Source: Clostridium_AM sp900759715 (GTDB lineage: Bacteria; Bacillota; Clostridia; Clostridiales; Clostridiaceae). From it: a DNA stretch of 64,000 bases. Within the stretch, counting starts at the first letter, position 1, and each line of letters starts with the position of its first letter. The position numbers and the translations under genes are program-made. The stretch lies in contig CAAEXF010000139.1 in the NCBI GenBank assembly GCA_900759715.1, positions 1 to 64,000 on the forward strand. The letters run 5' to 3'. Below, piece after piece: positions 53,665 to 61,334 of this stretch. The notes beneath the pieces were generated by a model. The model was not told where the DNA came from. It did not search any database and saw only the letters and a program-made list of their open reading frames with translations.

Positions 53665-53748
53665 TATAAATATATAGTTTCTTCTATCAATAAGCGAATA
53701 ATTAAAAGAACTTATAATCAATGTTATTGTTATAGAAAGGAAGCAATT

Positions 53749-54129
53749 ATGTATCAAAAAATATTGCAATTTATAAAATTTAGCTTTGTTGGTGTAAGTA
53801 ATACTCTAATATCTTTTGCTATTTATTATCTACTAGTTTACATTAATATAAACTATATTATAGCAAATATACTAGGATATATTATAAGCTCAATTTGGGG
53901 TTATATTCTCAATAAAAAATGGGTATTTAAAGTAAAAAAAGATAAAATAATTAAATCAATAATTAAATATTACATTGTTTATGGTTCAAGCTTTTTAATT
54001 AACATTTTATGTATGTATTTTTGGGTTGAGGTTTTAAATATTTCTAAAATTATTGCACCTATTTTAACTATGTGTATTACTGTTCCTTATAACTTTATAT
54101 TTAATAAAATTTGGGCTTTTAAAAATTAG
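53749..54129 (+). CDS. gtrA: GtrA family membrane protein
   Basis: A 126-residue protein with four membrane helices. The family pattern is clear in FIKFSFVGVSNTLISFAIYY, NILGYIISSIWGYILNKKWVF and PYNFIFNKIWAF. GtrA proteins are thought to flip polyprenyl-phosphate-linked monosaccharides across the membrane, working with the GtrB enzyme encoded just upstream. RBS AAAGGAAG. Length is typical. Confidence 0.88.
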   Translation: MYQKILQFIKFSFVGVSNTLISFAIYYLLVYININYIIANILGYIISSIWGYILNKKWVFKVKKDKIIKSIIKYYIVYGSSFLINILCMYFWVEVLNISKIIAPILTMCITVPYNFIFNKIWAFKN

Positions 54130-54379
54130 TTACAAATTATTGTGTTAAAATAGCTGATCAGAAAATAATTAATAATTATTTCACTTATACAATCAACAAA
54201 TGGAAATAATAAAGAATATTCTAATCAGTAATTAAGAAAAATTAAGTAAGGCGGAAAAGATAGTTGAGGTGAATATATAAAGAAAAAAGTTAAGTTAAAG
54301 ATAAGAAGAATAGGGGAAAATAAAAATCCAATTGTTATAAAAATGGAAAATAAGGTAAAACTTAAATAGCAGGTGAAAC
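54130..54379. other. Intergenic gap inside the glycan cluster
   Basis: About 250 bases. A 30-codon basic open frame from ATA 54277 to TAG 54369 follows a GAGGTG site at the right distance and reads KKVKLKIRRIGENKNP and onward. It may be a very small gene with a non-canonical start, a remnant, or chance. Nothing else is seen. Confidence 0.25.
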
Positions 54380-55246
54380 ATGGATCTATCAATAATAATA
54401 GTAAACTATAACACGAAAGAATTACTAGAACAGACAATACAATCTGTTATAGCCACAACAAAGAACATCCGATACGAAATAATAGTATCAGATAATAATT
54501 CAACTGATGGAAGTATAGAAATGGTAAAAGAAAGGTTTTCAAGTGTTAAGCTTATTGAAAACAAAGATAATTTAGGATTTCCAAAAGGAAATAATATAGC
54601 AATAAAGAAGGCATCGGGCAGATACATCCTTCTTTTAAATTCTGATACAGTAGTTATAGATAATTGCCTTGAGAAATGCATTAAATATATGGATTTACAT
54701 AAGGGCATTGGAGTTTTAGGTTGTAAGGTTGTTCTTAAAGATGGACAACTTGATCATGCCTGCAAAAGAGGATTTCCAACTCCAGAAGCCTCTTTATTTT
54801 ATATGTTAAAATTATATAAGCTATTTGCTAATAATGAAAAATTTGGACAATATACATTAAGTTATCTAAATGAAGATGAAATAAATGAAGTAGACTCCTT
54901 AACTGGTGCTTTTATGATGCTTAGAAGAGAAACTGTAGGTGAAGTTGGTCTTTTAGATGAAGAGTTTTTTATGTACGGAGAGGATATAGATTGGTGCTAT
55001 AGAATAAAGGAAGCTAGATGGAAAGTAATATACTATCCAGAAGCTAAAATAATTCATTACAAAGGTGCTAGTAGTAAGAAGAAGCGGTTTAAAACACTTT
55101 ATGAGTTTCATAGAGCTATGATTTTATTTTATAATAAACATTATAGACTTAAGTATAGTATATTTGTTACTATGTTGGTATATTTAGGTGTATATGTAAA
55201 ATTTATTTTATCTCTTTTTGTAAATATATTTAAGAAAAGAGGATAG
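54380..55246 (+). CDS. Family 2 glycosyltransferase, rhamnosyltransferase-like
   Basis: A 288-residue GT2 of the WbbL type. LSIIIVNYNTKELLEQTIQS, IIVSDNNSTDGSIEMV, LGFPKGNNIAI and LLLNSDTVV give the donor site; GAFMMLRRETVGEVGLLDEE and FMYGEDIDWCYRI are the acceptor side. A membrane-associated C-terminal helix (about 255-280) suggests it works at the membrane on a lipid-linked acceptor. WbbL-like enzymes often add rhamnose; that is family tendency, not proof. It ends four bases before the initiating transferase gene. Confidence 0.82.
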   Translation: MDLSIIIVNYNTKELLEQTIQSVIATTKNIRYEIIVSDNNSTDGSIEMVKERFSSVKLIENKDNLGFPKGNNIAIKKASGRYILLLNSDTVVIDNCLEKCIKYMDLHKGIGVLGCKVVLKDGQLDHACKRGFPTPEASLFYMLKLYKLFANNEKFGQYTLSYLNEDEINEVDSLTGAFMMLRRETVGEVGLLDEEFFMYGEDIDWCYRIKEARWKVIYYPEAKIIHYKGASSKKKRFKTLYEFHRAMILFYNKHYRLKYSIFVTMLVYLGVYVKFILSLFVNIFKKRG

Positions 55247-55250
55247 TTTT

Positions 55251-56720
55251 ATGATAAAAGAAAATCAAAAGTATTTAAATAGGTTTTTAGTAGTAATGGA
55301 TGCAGCAGGTATAGCAGTAGCACTCATATTAGCTTGGTATATAAGATTTAAAAGTGGAATTTTAAATTCACCAGATGTAGGTGGATATTTAACCTTTAGA
55401 GAATATTTGAAACCTGTTATATGCATAATGCCTATTTATTTATTTATATATAATATATTTAATTTGTATACCCCTTATAGATTTAAGAGTATATATGAAG
55501 AATTTATAAATATATTAAAAGCTAATATAGCTGGCATTTTGATTTTTATACTTGTATTGTTTATGTTTAAGAAAATGGATTACTCTAGATATCTTCTTTT
55601 TATTTTTAATGGAATATCTATATTTTTTACTACTGCTGAAAGAGTTTTAATAAGAGTGTTTTTAAGGAATGTAAGAAAAAATGGATATAATATGAAGCAT
55701 ATTCTTATCGTAGGCTATAGCCCTCTTACTATAGAACTTTTAAAAAGAATTAAAGCAAACAAACAGTGGGGGTATAATGTAGTAGCTATAATTGATGATA
55801 ATAAGAATTTACATAAGGAAGATATAGAACATAGTACTTTAAGTGAATATAAAAAGGCTTTTGGAGAAGTAGCTGCATCCAGACAGGTGGCAGAAGATAT
55901 ATGTGTAATTGACAAAATGCAATTTTATTTGGATAACTATGACATAGATGAAGTTTTTATAACTTTACCTATTGATGAATATAATAAGTTAGGACATATT
56001 ATTAATATATGTGAGAAAAGTGGGATAAGAACTCAAATTATACCTGACTATTATAAATATATTCCTGCTAAGCCCTATGTAGAAGAGGTAGATGGTTTAC
56101 CAATAATCAATATAAGATACATCCCATTAGATAATTTAGCTAATAAGATGATTAAGAGATTTTTTGATATAAGCATATCTTTAATAAGTATAGTTTTATT
56201 TTCTCCTATAATGTTAGCAACAGCTCTAATTATAAAACTGACATCACCAGGGCCAGTTCTTTTTAGACAAGAAAGAGTAGGGCTTAATAAAAAGACCTTT
56301 AATATGTATAAGTTTAGATCGATGCATATACAAAAGGATGAAGAAGAAAAAGTTCAGTGGACAACAGAAAATGACCCAAGAAAAACTAAGTTTGGTTCTT
56401 TTATAAGAAAAACAAGCATAGACGAATTACCACAGATATTTAATGTACTAAGAGGAGACATGAGTCTAGTTGGACCAAGACCGGAAAGGCCTTATTTTGT
56501 GGACAAGTTCAAAGAAGAAATTCCTAAATATATGGTAAAACATCAAGTTAGACCAGGAATCACTGGATGGGCACAGGTTAACGGATGGAGAGGAGACACC
56601 TCTATTGAAAGAAGAATAGAATGTGATATCTATTATATAGAGAACTGGAGCTTTGGGCTTGATATAAAGATTATGTTTTTAACTGTGTTTAAAGGCTTTG
56701 TAAATAAAAATGCATATTAA
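55251..56720 (+). CDS. Polyprenyl-phosphate sugar-1-phosphate transferase (initiating enzyme)
   Basis: A 489-residue enzyme of the WbaP/WcaJ (polyisoprenyl-phosphate hexose-1-phosphate transferase) family. Four membrane helices lie in residues 10-125, a CoA-binding-like domain in about 140-290, one helix near 305, then the catalytic domain: PGPVLFRQERVGLNKKTFNM, MYKFRSMH, RKTSIDELPQIFNVL, GDMSLVGPRPERP and RPGITGWAQVNGWRGDT. It puts the first sugar phosphate (glucose or galactose type) on undecaprenyl phosphate, starting the glycan. It is the counterpart of WsaP in S-layer glycan clusters. It is the last gene of the cluster; a terminator follows. Confidence 0.9.
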   Translation: MIKENQKYLNRFLVVMDAAGIAVALILAWYIRFKSGILNSPDVGGYLTFREYLKPVICIMPIYLFIYNIFNLYTPYRFKSIYEEFINILKANIAGILIFILVLFMFKKMDYSRYLLFIFNGISIFFTTAERVLIRVFLRNVRKNGYNMKHILIVGYSPLTIELLKRIKANKQWGYNVVAIIDDNKNLHKEDIEHSTLSEYKKAFGEVAASRQVAEDICVIDKMQFYLDNYDIDEVFITLPIDEYNKLGHIINICEKSGIRTQIIPDYYKYIPAKPYVEEVDGLPIINIRYIPLDNLANKMIKRFFDISISLISIVLFSPIMLATALIIKLTSPGPVLFRQERVGLNKKTFNMYKFRSMHIQKDEEEKVQWTTENDPRKTKFGSFIRKTSIDELPQIFNVLRGDMSLVGPRPERPYFVDKFKEEIPKYMVKHQVRPGITGWAQVNGWRGDTSIERRIECDIYYIENWSFGLDIKIMFLTVFKGFVNKNAY

Positions 56721-56810
56721 GAATGAGAGCTTATCCTTGTAAAGGCATCGGGAATTGTTTACAGTTGTAAGCGTGTGATAAGTCAGTATCAGAGATATAA
56801 TAAATATGGT

Positions 56811-56849
56811 AGGAATAACAGAAAGAAGTCTGTTGTTCCTATTTTTTTA
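56811..56849 (+). terminator. Terminator at the end of the glycan cluster
   Basis: A perfect 12-bp stem AGGAATAACAGA-TCTGTTGTTCCT with a short loop, then ATTTTTTT. Confidence 0.9.
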
Positions 56850-56912
56850 CCTCAAAAACCTGCCTACATCTCCATCATCTGTGTATATATATGATGAAGG
56901 GAGTTGATAAAT

Positions 56913-57137
56913 ATGGCTGCAACAGCAACAAAACTGCAGACTGGTCTAGTACTAAAATACAAGGACGGTGTAGACCAAAAAGGAAAAGAGATAATAAAGA
57001 GACAGAGGTTTTCAAAAGTAAAAACTACAGCCTCAGACCAAGACATCTATGACGTATCCTTAGAAATAGAAAAACTTCTTGGAAAAACCTTAGATGAGGT
57101 TATAAAAGAAGACCAAAGCGGAATAATGAACGCATAA
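56913..57137 (+). CDS. DUF1659 domain protein
   Basis: A 74-residue protein that begins MAATATKLQTGLVLKYKDG and contains FSKVKTTASDQDIYDVSLEI, which matches DUF1659. No signal peptide. DUF1659 proteins usually come with DUF2922 and YvrJ genes, as here; their function is unknown. An in-frame TTG at 56904 exists; AAGGGAG at 56897-56903 supports the ATG at 56913. A small hairpin CATCAT-ATGATG overlaps the leader (56874-56896). Confidence 0.82.
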   Translation: MAATATKLQTGLVLKYKDGVDQKGKEIIKRQRFSKVKTTASDQDIYDVSLEIEKLLGKTLDEVIKEDQSGIMNA

Positions 57138-57143
57138 CAACTA

Positions 57144-57175
57144 TTTAGGGTGTAGTAAAATTACTACATCCTAAA
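57144..57175 (+). promoter_or_regulatory. Intercistronic hairpin between DUF1659 and DUF2922 genes
   Basis: TTTAGGGTGTAGTAA pairs with TTACTACATCCTAAA (one G-T pair) with only two loop bases, and no T-run. It is more likely an RNA processing or stability element than a terminator. Confidence 0.5.
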
Positions 57176-57202
57176 ATAACAAAAAATGAGGGGGAAGATA
57201 AT

Positions 57203-57421
57203 ATGGCTAAAACATTAGTTATGAACTTTTTAAATGAATCAGGGAAAAAGGTAGCAATAAGAGTTAACAATGTAAAGGAAGATGTAAAAGAAGCAGAGGT
57301 AAGTGCTGCTATGGATGCTATAATTTCTAAAAACATATTTGCATCCAGCGGTGGGGATCTAAAAATAAAAGATTCAGCAGAGCTTACAGATAAGACATCT
57401 ACTGAACTACAAGTTAAGTAG
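57203..57421 (+). CDS. DUF2922 domain protein
   Basis: A 72-residue protein: MAKTLVMNFLNESGKKVAIR, VNNVKEDVKEAEVSAAMDAI and then SKNIFASSGGDL match DUF2922. It is soluble and small, with alternating beta and alpha pattern. Partner of the DUF1659 and YvrJ genes around it. RBS GAGGGGGA. Function unknown. Confidence 0.85.
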   Translation: MAKTLVMNFLNESGKKVAIRVNNVKEDVKEAEVSAAMDAIISKNIFASSGGDLKIKDSAELTDKTSTELQVK

Positions 57422-57454
57422 ATATAGTTCCTCTACGCAAGGAAGGTGAAGCTT

Positions 57455-57598
57455 TTGAATAATGAACTGCTAAACATGATTGGTAATATCGGCTTTCCTA
57501 TAGCAGTATCTGTATATCTGCTAGTTAGGTCAGAAGGTAAGCTTGAGATGTTAACAGTTAGCATTAATAATCTCTCTAATGTAATAAAAAAATCTTAA
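57455..57598 (+). CDS. yvrJ: YvrJ family small membrane protein
   Basis: A 47-residue peptide starting at TTG 57455 behind AAGGAAGGTGA. One hydrophobic helix contains IGNIGFPIAVSVYLLVR, followed by EGKLEMLTVSINNL; this is the YvrJ family pattern. In B. subtilis yvrJ is under the SigO-RsoA sigma pair, and here two sigma-like genes follow downstream. Function unknown; a membrane localisation is clear. Too short for most gene finders. Confidence 0.85.
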   Translation: MNNELLNMIGNIGFPIAVSVYLLVRSEGKLEMLTVSINNLSNVIKKS

Positions 57599-57599
57599 T

Positions 57600-57646
57600 A
57601 AAAAGGCCCATGCAAGAAATTTGATCTTGTAAGGGCCTTTTTTTAT
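57600..57646 (+). terminator. Terminator after the DUF1659-DUF2922-yvrJ operon
   Basis: AAAAGGCCC pairs with GGGCCTTTTT, with an inner CAAGA/TCTTG stem, ending in a run of seven T. Confidence 0.9.
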
Positions 57647-57913
57647 TTGAAAACAATAAAAAATTTACAGCAAAAAATAAGTAGTAAAATGCATAATTGT
57701 ATATTATATTGAGTTATTTTATAACAAATTATACTTAATATGTATATTAAATGTATAATTAAACCGTTAATTGACATATTTTAGGGCAAAATAACGAAGG
57801 ATTTTTTTCAAGAAAGTGTCCCGAAGCTTAGGGGTAAATCGTCCCTATTATATGTAGAGGGATTTATAGAAGTGAAAAATATTATTCAAAATTAGTATGG
57901 GGGGATTATATTA
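57647..57913. other. Upstream region of the first sigma-like gene
   Basis: About 270 bases. Two GTCCC boxes, 57817-57821 and 57841-57845, are 24 bases apart, and TCCCT (57842-57846) can pair with AGGGA (57858-57862). A TTGACA lies at 57771-57776 without a matching -10. The boxes could be a dedicated, non-housekeeping promoter or a regulator site. No reading frame was seen. Confidence 0.35.
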
Positions 57914-58531
57914 ATGCTATTTAAAAGATTAACTGAAGAAAAAAAGAAAGAAATAATGCAAAAAGTAATGAGAAGAGAAATTAAGGCCTTGGATGAATTT
58001 ATAGATGCATTTCAACCATTAATATGGAAGATGTATAGAAGAGAAGCTGGGGAAGGTTATAAACTTGATCATGAAGATTTTAGTCAGCAGTGCAGATTAA
58101 TAATAGTAAAATGCTTAAAAAACTTTAAAGGTGATGTATTTGGAGAATTATGCAATTTTATTGTTATATCTCTAAACAACGGAGTAAAGGATTTCATAAA
58201 AAAGAAAATCAACTATGACAGATGTAATGTTTTAGGACAGGAGCCAGACTATGTCTATAACTTAAAAGCATCATATTTAGAATACTCTTTAGAAGAAGAA
58301 ATAGTTAACAAAGTAACTGTAGTGCAAAACTACGATAAATTTATAAAAAATCGAATGCCAAAAAAACAGGAGGCAGTACTTATAGCATTTTGTTCAGGAG
58401 AAGAAGCGGTAAAGAAATATATTTTAAAAACAGGGATAAAGACTGAAAGTTTTAGAAAATGTCTAAATAGAGCAATTATTAGTGTAACAAAGCTGGTTAA
58501 AATAGGTGAGTTACAACAACTGGAAGGATGA
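57914..58531 (+). CDS. Sigma-factor-like protein 1
   Basis: A 205-residue cytosolic protein with a diverged sigma-70 region 2 around residues 50-100 (DHEDFSQQCRLIIVKCLKNF, LCNFIVISLNNGVKDFIKKK) and a C-terminal helical part (KKQEAVLIAFCSGEEAVKKY, RKCLNRAIISVTKL) that only weakly resembles region 4. It may be a group-5-like sigma factor or the helper half of a two-part sigma such as SigO/RsoA. RBS GGGGGG before ATG. It ends 15 bases before the second sigma gene's ATA codon, so both are cotranscribed. Confidence 0.65.
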   Translation: MLFKRLTEEKKKEIMQKVMRREIKALDEFIDAFQPLIWKMYRREAGEGYKLDHEDFSQQCRLIIVKCLKNFKGDVFGELCNFIVISLNNGVKDFIKKKINYDRCNVLGQEPDYVYNLKASYLEYSLEEEIVNKVTVVQNYDKFIKNRMPKKQEAVLIAFCSGEEAVKKYILKTGIKTESFRKCLNRAIISVTKLVKIGELQQLEG

Positions 58532-58546
58532 TGAGGGGGTTTTAGC

Positions 58547-59125
58547 ATAAATAATGAAGATATAAGAAACAAAATCATGCTAGCGAAAACAGGAGACAAA
58601 AAAGCACTAGAAGAAATAATTATAAAATTTACTCCTTTTATAGTGAAAACTGCCAAAAGAACTTACATAAGAGGATATGAATATAGAGATTTAATACAAA
58701 TTGGACAAGTGTATGTAATAAAAGCAGTGAATATGTTTGATATAAATAGAATAGGAGGCTTTACTACTTATGTAATGAACGCAATTACTAGAAATTTTTA
58801 TAACCTAATAAGGTGTAATGTAAAAGAAGGAAGCTGCTGCAGTCTAAATAGTATTATTGACTGCGGCGCAGAATTAATTGATGTAATAGCATCTGAGGAA
58901 AATTTAGAAGAAGGCTTTGAAAAGAAAGAAGAGAGAATGCTGCTGAAAAAAGCATTAGATAGCTTATCTTTAAAGGAAAAAGAAATTATATATTGGTTTT
59001 ATTTTGAAAATAAGACCTTAAATGATTATGCTAAAGCAAAAGGAATATGCTACAGAACAGCAGTGGAGAGAAAAAAGAAAGCGTTAGAAAAACTTAGGGA
59101 GGTTAAAGTCCTAAATGGACTTTAA
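58547..59125 (+). CDS. Sigma-70 family RNA polymerase sigma factor 2 (possible ATA start)
   Basis: A sigma factor with both DNA-binding parts: region 2 as YEYRDLIQIGQVYVIKAVNM and FTTYVMNAITRNFYNLIR, region 4 as LDSLSLKEKEIIYWFYFENK and RTAVERKKKALEKLRE. Region 3 is short, so it is of small alternative (ECF/TcdR-like) size. The first ATG is at 58577, without any ribosome binding site. GAGGGGG at 58533-58539 lies seven bases before an in-frame ATA at 58547, which would give 192 residues beginning (M)NNEDIRNKIMLAKTG. I chose the ATA start because the site spacing is ideal; the shorter 182-residue form is the fallback. The stop overlaps a hairpin at 59103-59125. Confidence 0.7.
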   Translation: MNNEDIRNKIMLAKTGDKKALEEIIIKFTPFIVKTAKRTYIRGYEYRDLIQIGQVYVIKAVNMFDINRIGGFTTYVMNAITRNFYNLIRCNVKEGSCCSLNSIIDCGAELIDVIASEENLEEGFEKKEERMLLKKALDSLSLKEKEIIYWFYFENKTLNDYAKAKGICYRTAVERKKKALEKLREVKVLNGL

Positions 59126-59161
59126 CGGGTAATTTTGCTCGTGGAAACGAGCAAATCACCC
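59103..59161 (+). promoter_or_regulatory. Two back-to-back hairpins between the sigma gene and the DnaD-like gene
   Basis: TTAAAGTCC-TAAAT-GGACTTTAA (59103-59125) covers the sigma stop codon. GGGTAATTTTGCTCGT (59127-59142) pairs with ACGAGCAAATCACCC (59147-59161) around GGAA. No T-run follows. They may separate translation or transcription of the sigma genes from the replication genes. Confidence 0.6.
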
Positions 59162-59189
59162 AGTGTTCCGACTGAAAGGAGGAATTTTT

Positions 59190-60017
59190 ATGGCAACTTA
59201 TAGACAAATACAAACATCCTTTTGGCAGGATGGATTTATAATGGAGCTTACACCGGAGGAGAAGTATTTTTACTTTTATCTTATGACAAATCAAAAGACA
59301 ACTCAATGTGGAATATTTGAAATTCCAAGGTTAATTATAGAAGCAGAAACCGGTTATAATGGAGAAACTGTGGATAAACTTATAAAGCGATTTGTGGATT
59401 ATGGAAAGATATTATATTGCAAAGAAACTAAAGAAATAATGATTATAAACTGGATTAAATATAACTTTATAAATAGTAAAAACACTATGCTGTGCATAAA
59501 TAAAGAGCTTAAAAAGGTTAAAAATAAAGACTTTGTAAATAGGATTTATAAAATATGCGTAGACATGGAGTATCCATTAGACACTATTTTTAAGGGAGTA
59601 GATATAGATTTAGAAGAGAGTACTAAAGAACTTAGTGGGGCCTTACAAGCCCCTTGCAATGACCTAGGGGAAGAAGAAGCAAAAGAAGAAATATATAAAA
59701 AAGCAGCTAATAAAGGAGAAAATAATACAGATGGAATAGGCCTAGTTATATGTGAATTTAATAAAAATATGGGGGAGGCTGCGCTAGAAGACATTGAAAA
59801 AATTGCTGCTTTTGCAGAGGAGTTTGATAATAAGGTCATACTTGAGGCTATATATGAGGCTGTAAAGTATAAAGCAAAAAGCTCTGCATACATATGGTCT
59901 ATACTTGAAAGCTGGAAAAGCTTAGGCTTGTTTACTATGGACAAATTTGAAAAATATAGAAATATTAAAAAAGAATCTAATAAGTGCAATGCAGATGCCT
60001 ATAAATACATAGAATAG
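59190..60017 (+). CDS. DnaD-like replication initiation protein
   Basis: A 275-residue protein. The N-terminal 100 residues form a winged-helix domain common in phage and plasmid replication proteins (TSFWQDGFIMELTPEEKYFY, TTQCGIFEIPRLIIEAETG, IINWIKYNFINSKN). An acidic linker follows (140-185). The C-terminal part (about 185-260) is DnaD-domain-like, with EFNKNMGEAALEDIEKIAAF and YIWSILESW. Such proteins load the replicative helicase. A DnaB-type helicase gene follows 15 bases later. AAAGGAGGAA sets ATG 59190, although the frame is open from 59163. Confidence 0.82.
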   Translation: MATYRQIQTSFWQDGFIMELTPEEKYFYFYLMTNQKTTQCGIFEIPRLIIEAETGYNGETVDKLIKRFVDYGKILYCKETKEIMIINWIKYNFINSKNTMLCINKELKKVKNKDFVNRIYKICVDMEYPLDTIFKGVDIDLEESTKELSGALQAPCNDLGEEEAKEEIYKKAANKGENNTDGIGLVICEFNKNMGEAALEDIEKIAAFAEEFDNKVILEAIYEAVKYKAKSSAYIWSILESWKSLGLFTMDKFEKYRNIKKESNKCNADAYKYIE

Positions 60018-60032
60018 GGGGATTAAGCTAAT

Positions 60033-61334
60033 ATGAATTTAAGTAATATAAGCAATATAGAAGCTGAGCTGAGTGTAATAGGAGCTATACTTGTGAAAAA
60101 TGACTCTATATGCGAGGTTATAAATTTTTTAAAGCCAGAGGATTTTTATGATTTGAAAAATGGAATAATATATAAAAATCTAAAGGAATTGTATGAAAGT
60201 AACATGCCTATAGACATAATAACTCTTGCTGAAAGACTAAAGGATACCTTAAAAGAAATTGGTGGGATAACATATCTAAGCAAGATTATTAACTCAACGG
60301 TTACATCTACAGGAATAAAGGAACATGGAGAAATAGTAAAGGAAAAAGCCAGCTGCAGAGAGTTTTTAAGGATTCTTAACAGTTCTTTGGACAAACTAAG
60401 CAAAGGGGAATTTTCTTCAGAGTATTTGCTTAACTACACTCAAAGCTCTCTTATAAATGCTAAAAGCTTAGAAAACAGGGATACTGGAAGAGTTGAGAAA
60501 ATAATGGACAGCTTCATGGATACTCTTCAAACAAGGTATGAAAATGGTGGAGATATTCAGGGAATAAAAAGTGGATATAAATTAATAGACAAAATGCTTG
60601 GAGGCTTATCCAAGGAAGATTTAATAATACTTGCTGCTAGACCTTCTATGGGAAAAACAGCAATGGCCCTTAATTTGCTTTTAAATACTGTATTAAAACA
60701 AAATGCTAAGACCGCCTTTTTCAATCTGGAGATGGGAATAAAGCAGATAGTGGATAGAGTTGTGTCTATACATACAGCAATACCTATGAACTCTATAAAA
60801 AATGCATCACTTACAGAGGAGCAGTGGTATGATGTTACTAAATCTGCATCAATTTTAGCTCAATCTAGTATTAAGATGTATGACAAAATACTTACTTTAG
60901 CTTCAATAAAGGCGGAGTGCAAAAGACTGAAAATTAAAGAAGGCCTTGATATAGTTGTAATTGACTATCTTCAGCTTATAGACAGTGAAGAGATACAGGA
61001 AAACAGAAATCAGGATATATCAAAGATAACAAGAAGCTTGAAGCTTATGGCAAAGGAACTTGATATAACTGTAATAATACTTTCTCAGCTTTCAAGAGCC
61101 ACAGAGTGCAGAAGTGACCATAGACCATTGCTTTCAGATTTAAGAGAGTCTGGCAGCATAGAGCAGGACGCAGATGTCGTTTTGTTTTTGTATAGAGATG
61201 AGTATTATAACAGAGACAGCGAAAGCAAGGGAATTATAGAATGTATAGTGGCTAAAAATAGAAATGGTGAAGTTGGCACTGCTAGGTTAAGATGGAAGCC
61301 GGAGATTCAGAGAATTGAGAATATGAGCAAGTGA
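60033..61334 (+). CDS. DnaB-type replicative DNA helicase
   Basis: A 433-residue hexameric helicase of normal DnaB length. N-terminal helical domain (NIEAELSVIGAIL, LKPEDFYDLKNGIIYKNLKE), linker, then the RecA-like motor: Walker A AARPSMGKTAMALNLLL, FNLEMGIKQI, IVVIDYLQLI, ILSQLSRATECRSDHRPLLS and the arginine-finger region VVLFLYRDEYYN. It ends EVGTARLRWKPEIQRIE. Pairing with a DnaD-like loader is typical of phage or mobile element replication modules. The housekeeping dnaB normally sits beside rplI, so this is probably a second copy. RBS AGGGGGA. Confidence 0.88.
   Translation: MNLSNISNIEAELSVIGAILVKNDSICEVINFLKPEDFYDLKNGIIYKNLKELYESNMPIDIITLAERLKDTLKEIGGITYLSKIINSTVTSTGIKEHGEIVKEKASCREFLRILNSSLDKLSKGEFSSEYLLNYTQSSLINAKSLENRDTGRVEKIMDSFMDTLQTRYENGGDIQGIKSGYKLIDKMLGGLSKEDLIILAARPSMGKTAMALNLLLNTVLKQNAKTAFFNLEMGIKQIVDRVVSIHTAIPMNSIKNASLTEEQWYDVTKSASILAQSSIKMYDKILTLASIKAECKRLKIKEGLDIVVIDYLQLIDSEEIQENRNQDISKITRSLKLMAKELDITVIILSQLSRATECRSDHRPLLSDLRESGSIEQDADVVLFLYRDEYYNRDSESKGIIECIVAKNRNGEVGTARLRWKPEIQRIENMSK

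Noticed and set aside
56913..61334. Calling the region a prophage
   Set aside because: There are replication and sigma-like genes but no integrase, terminase, capsid, tail, holin/lysin set or attachment repeats.
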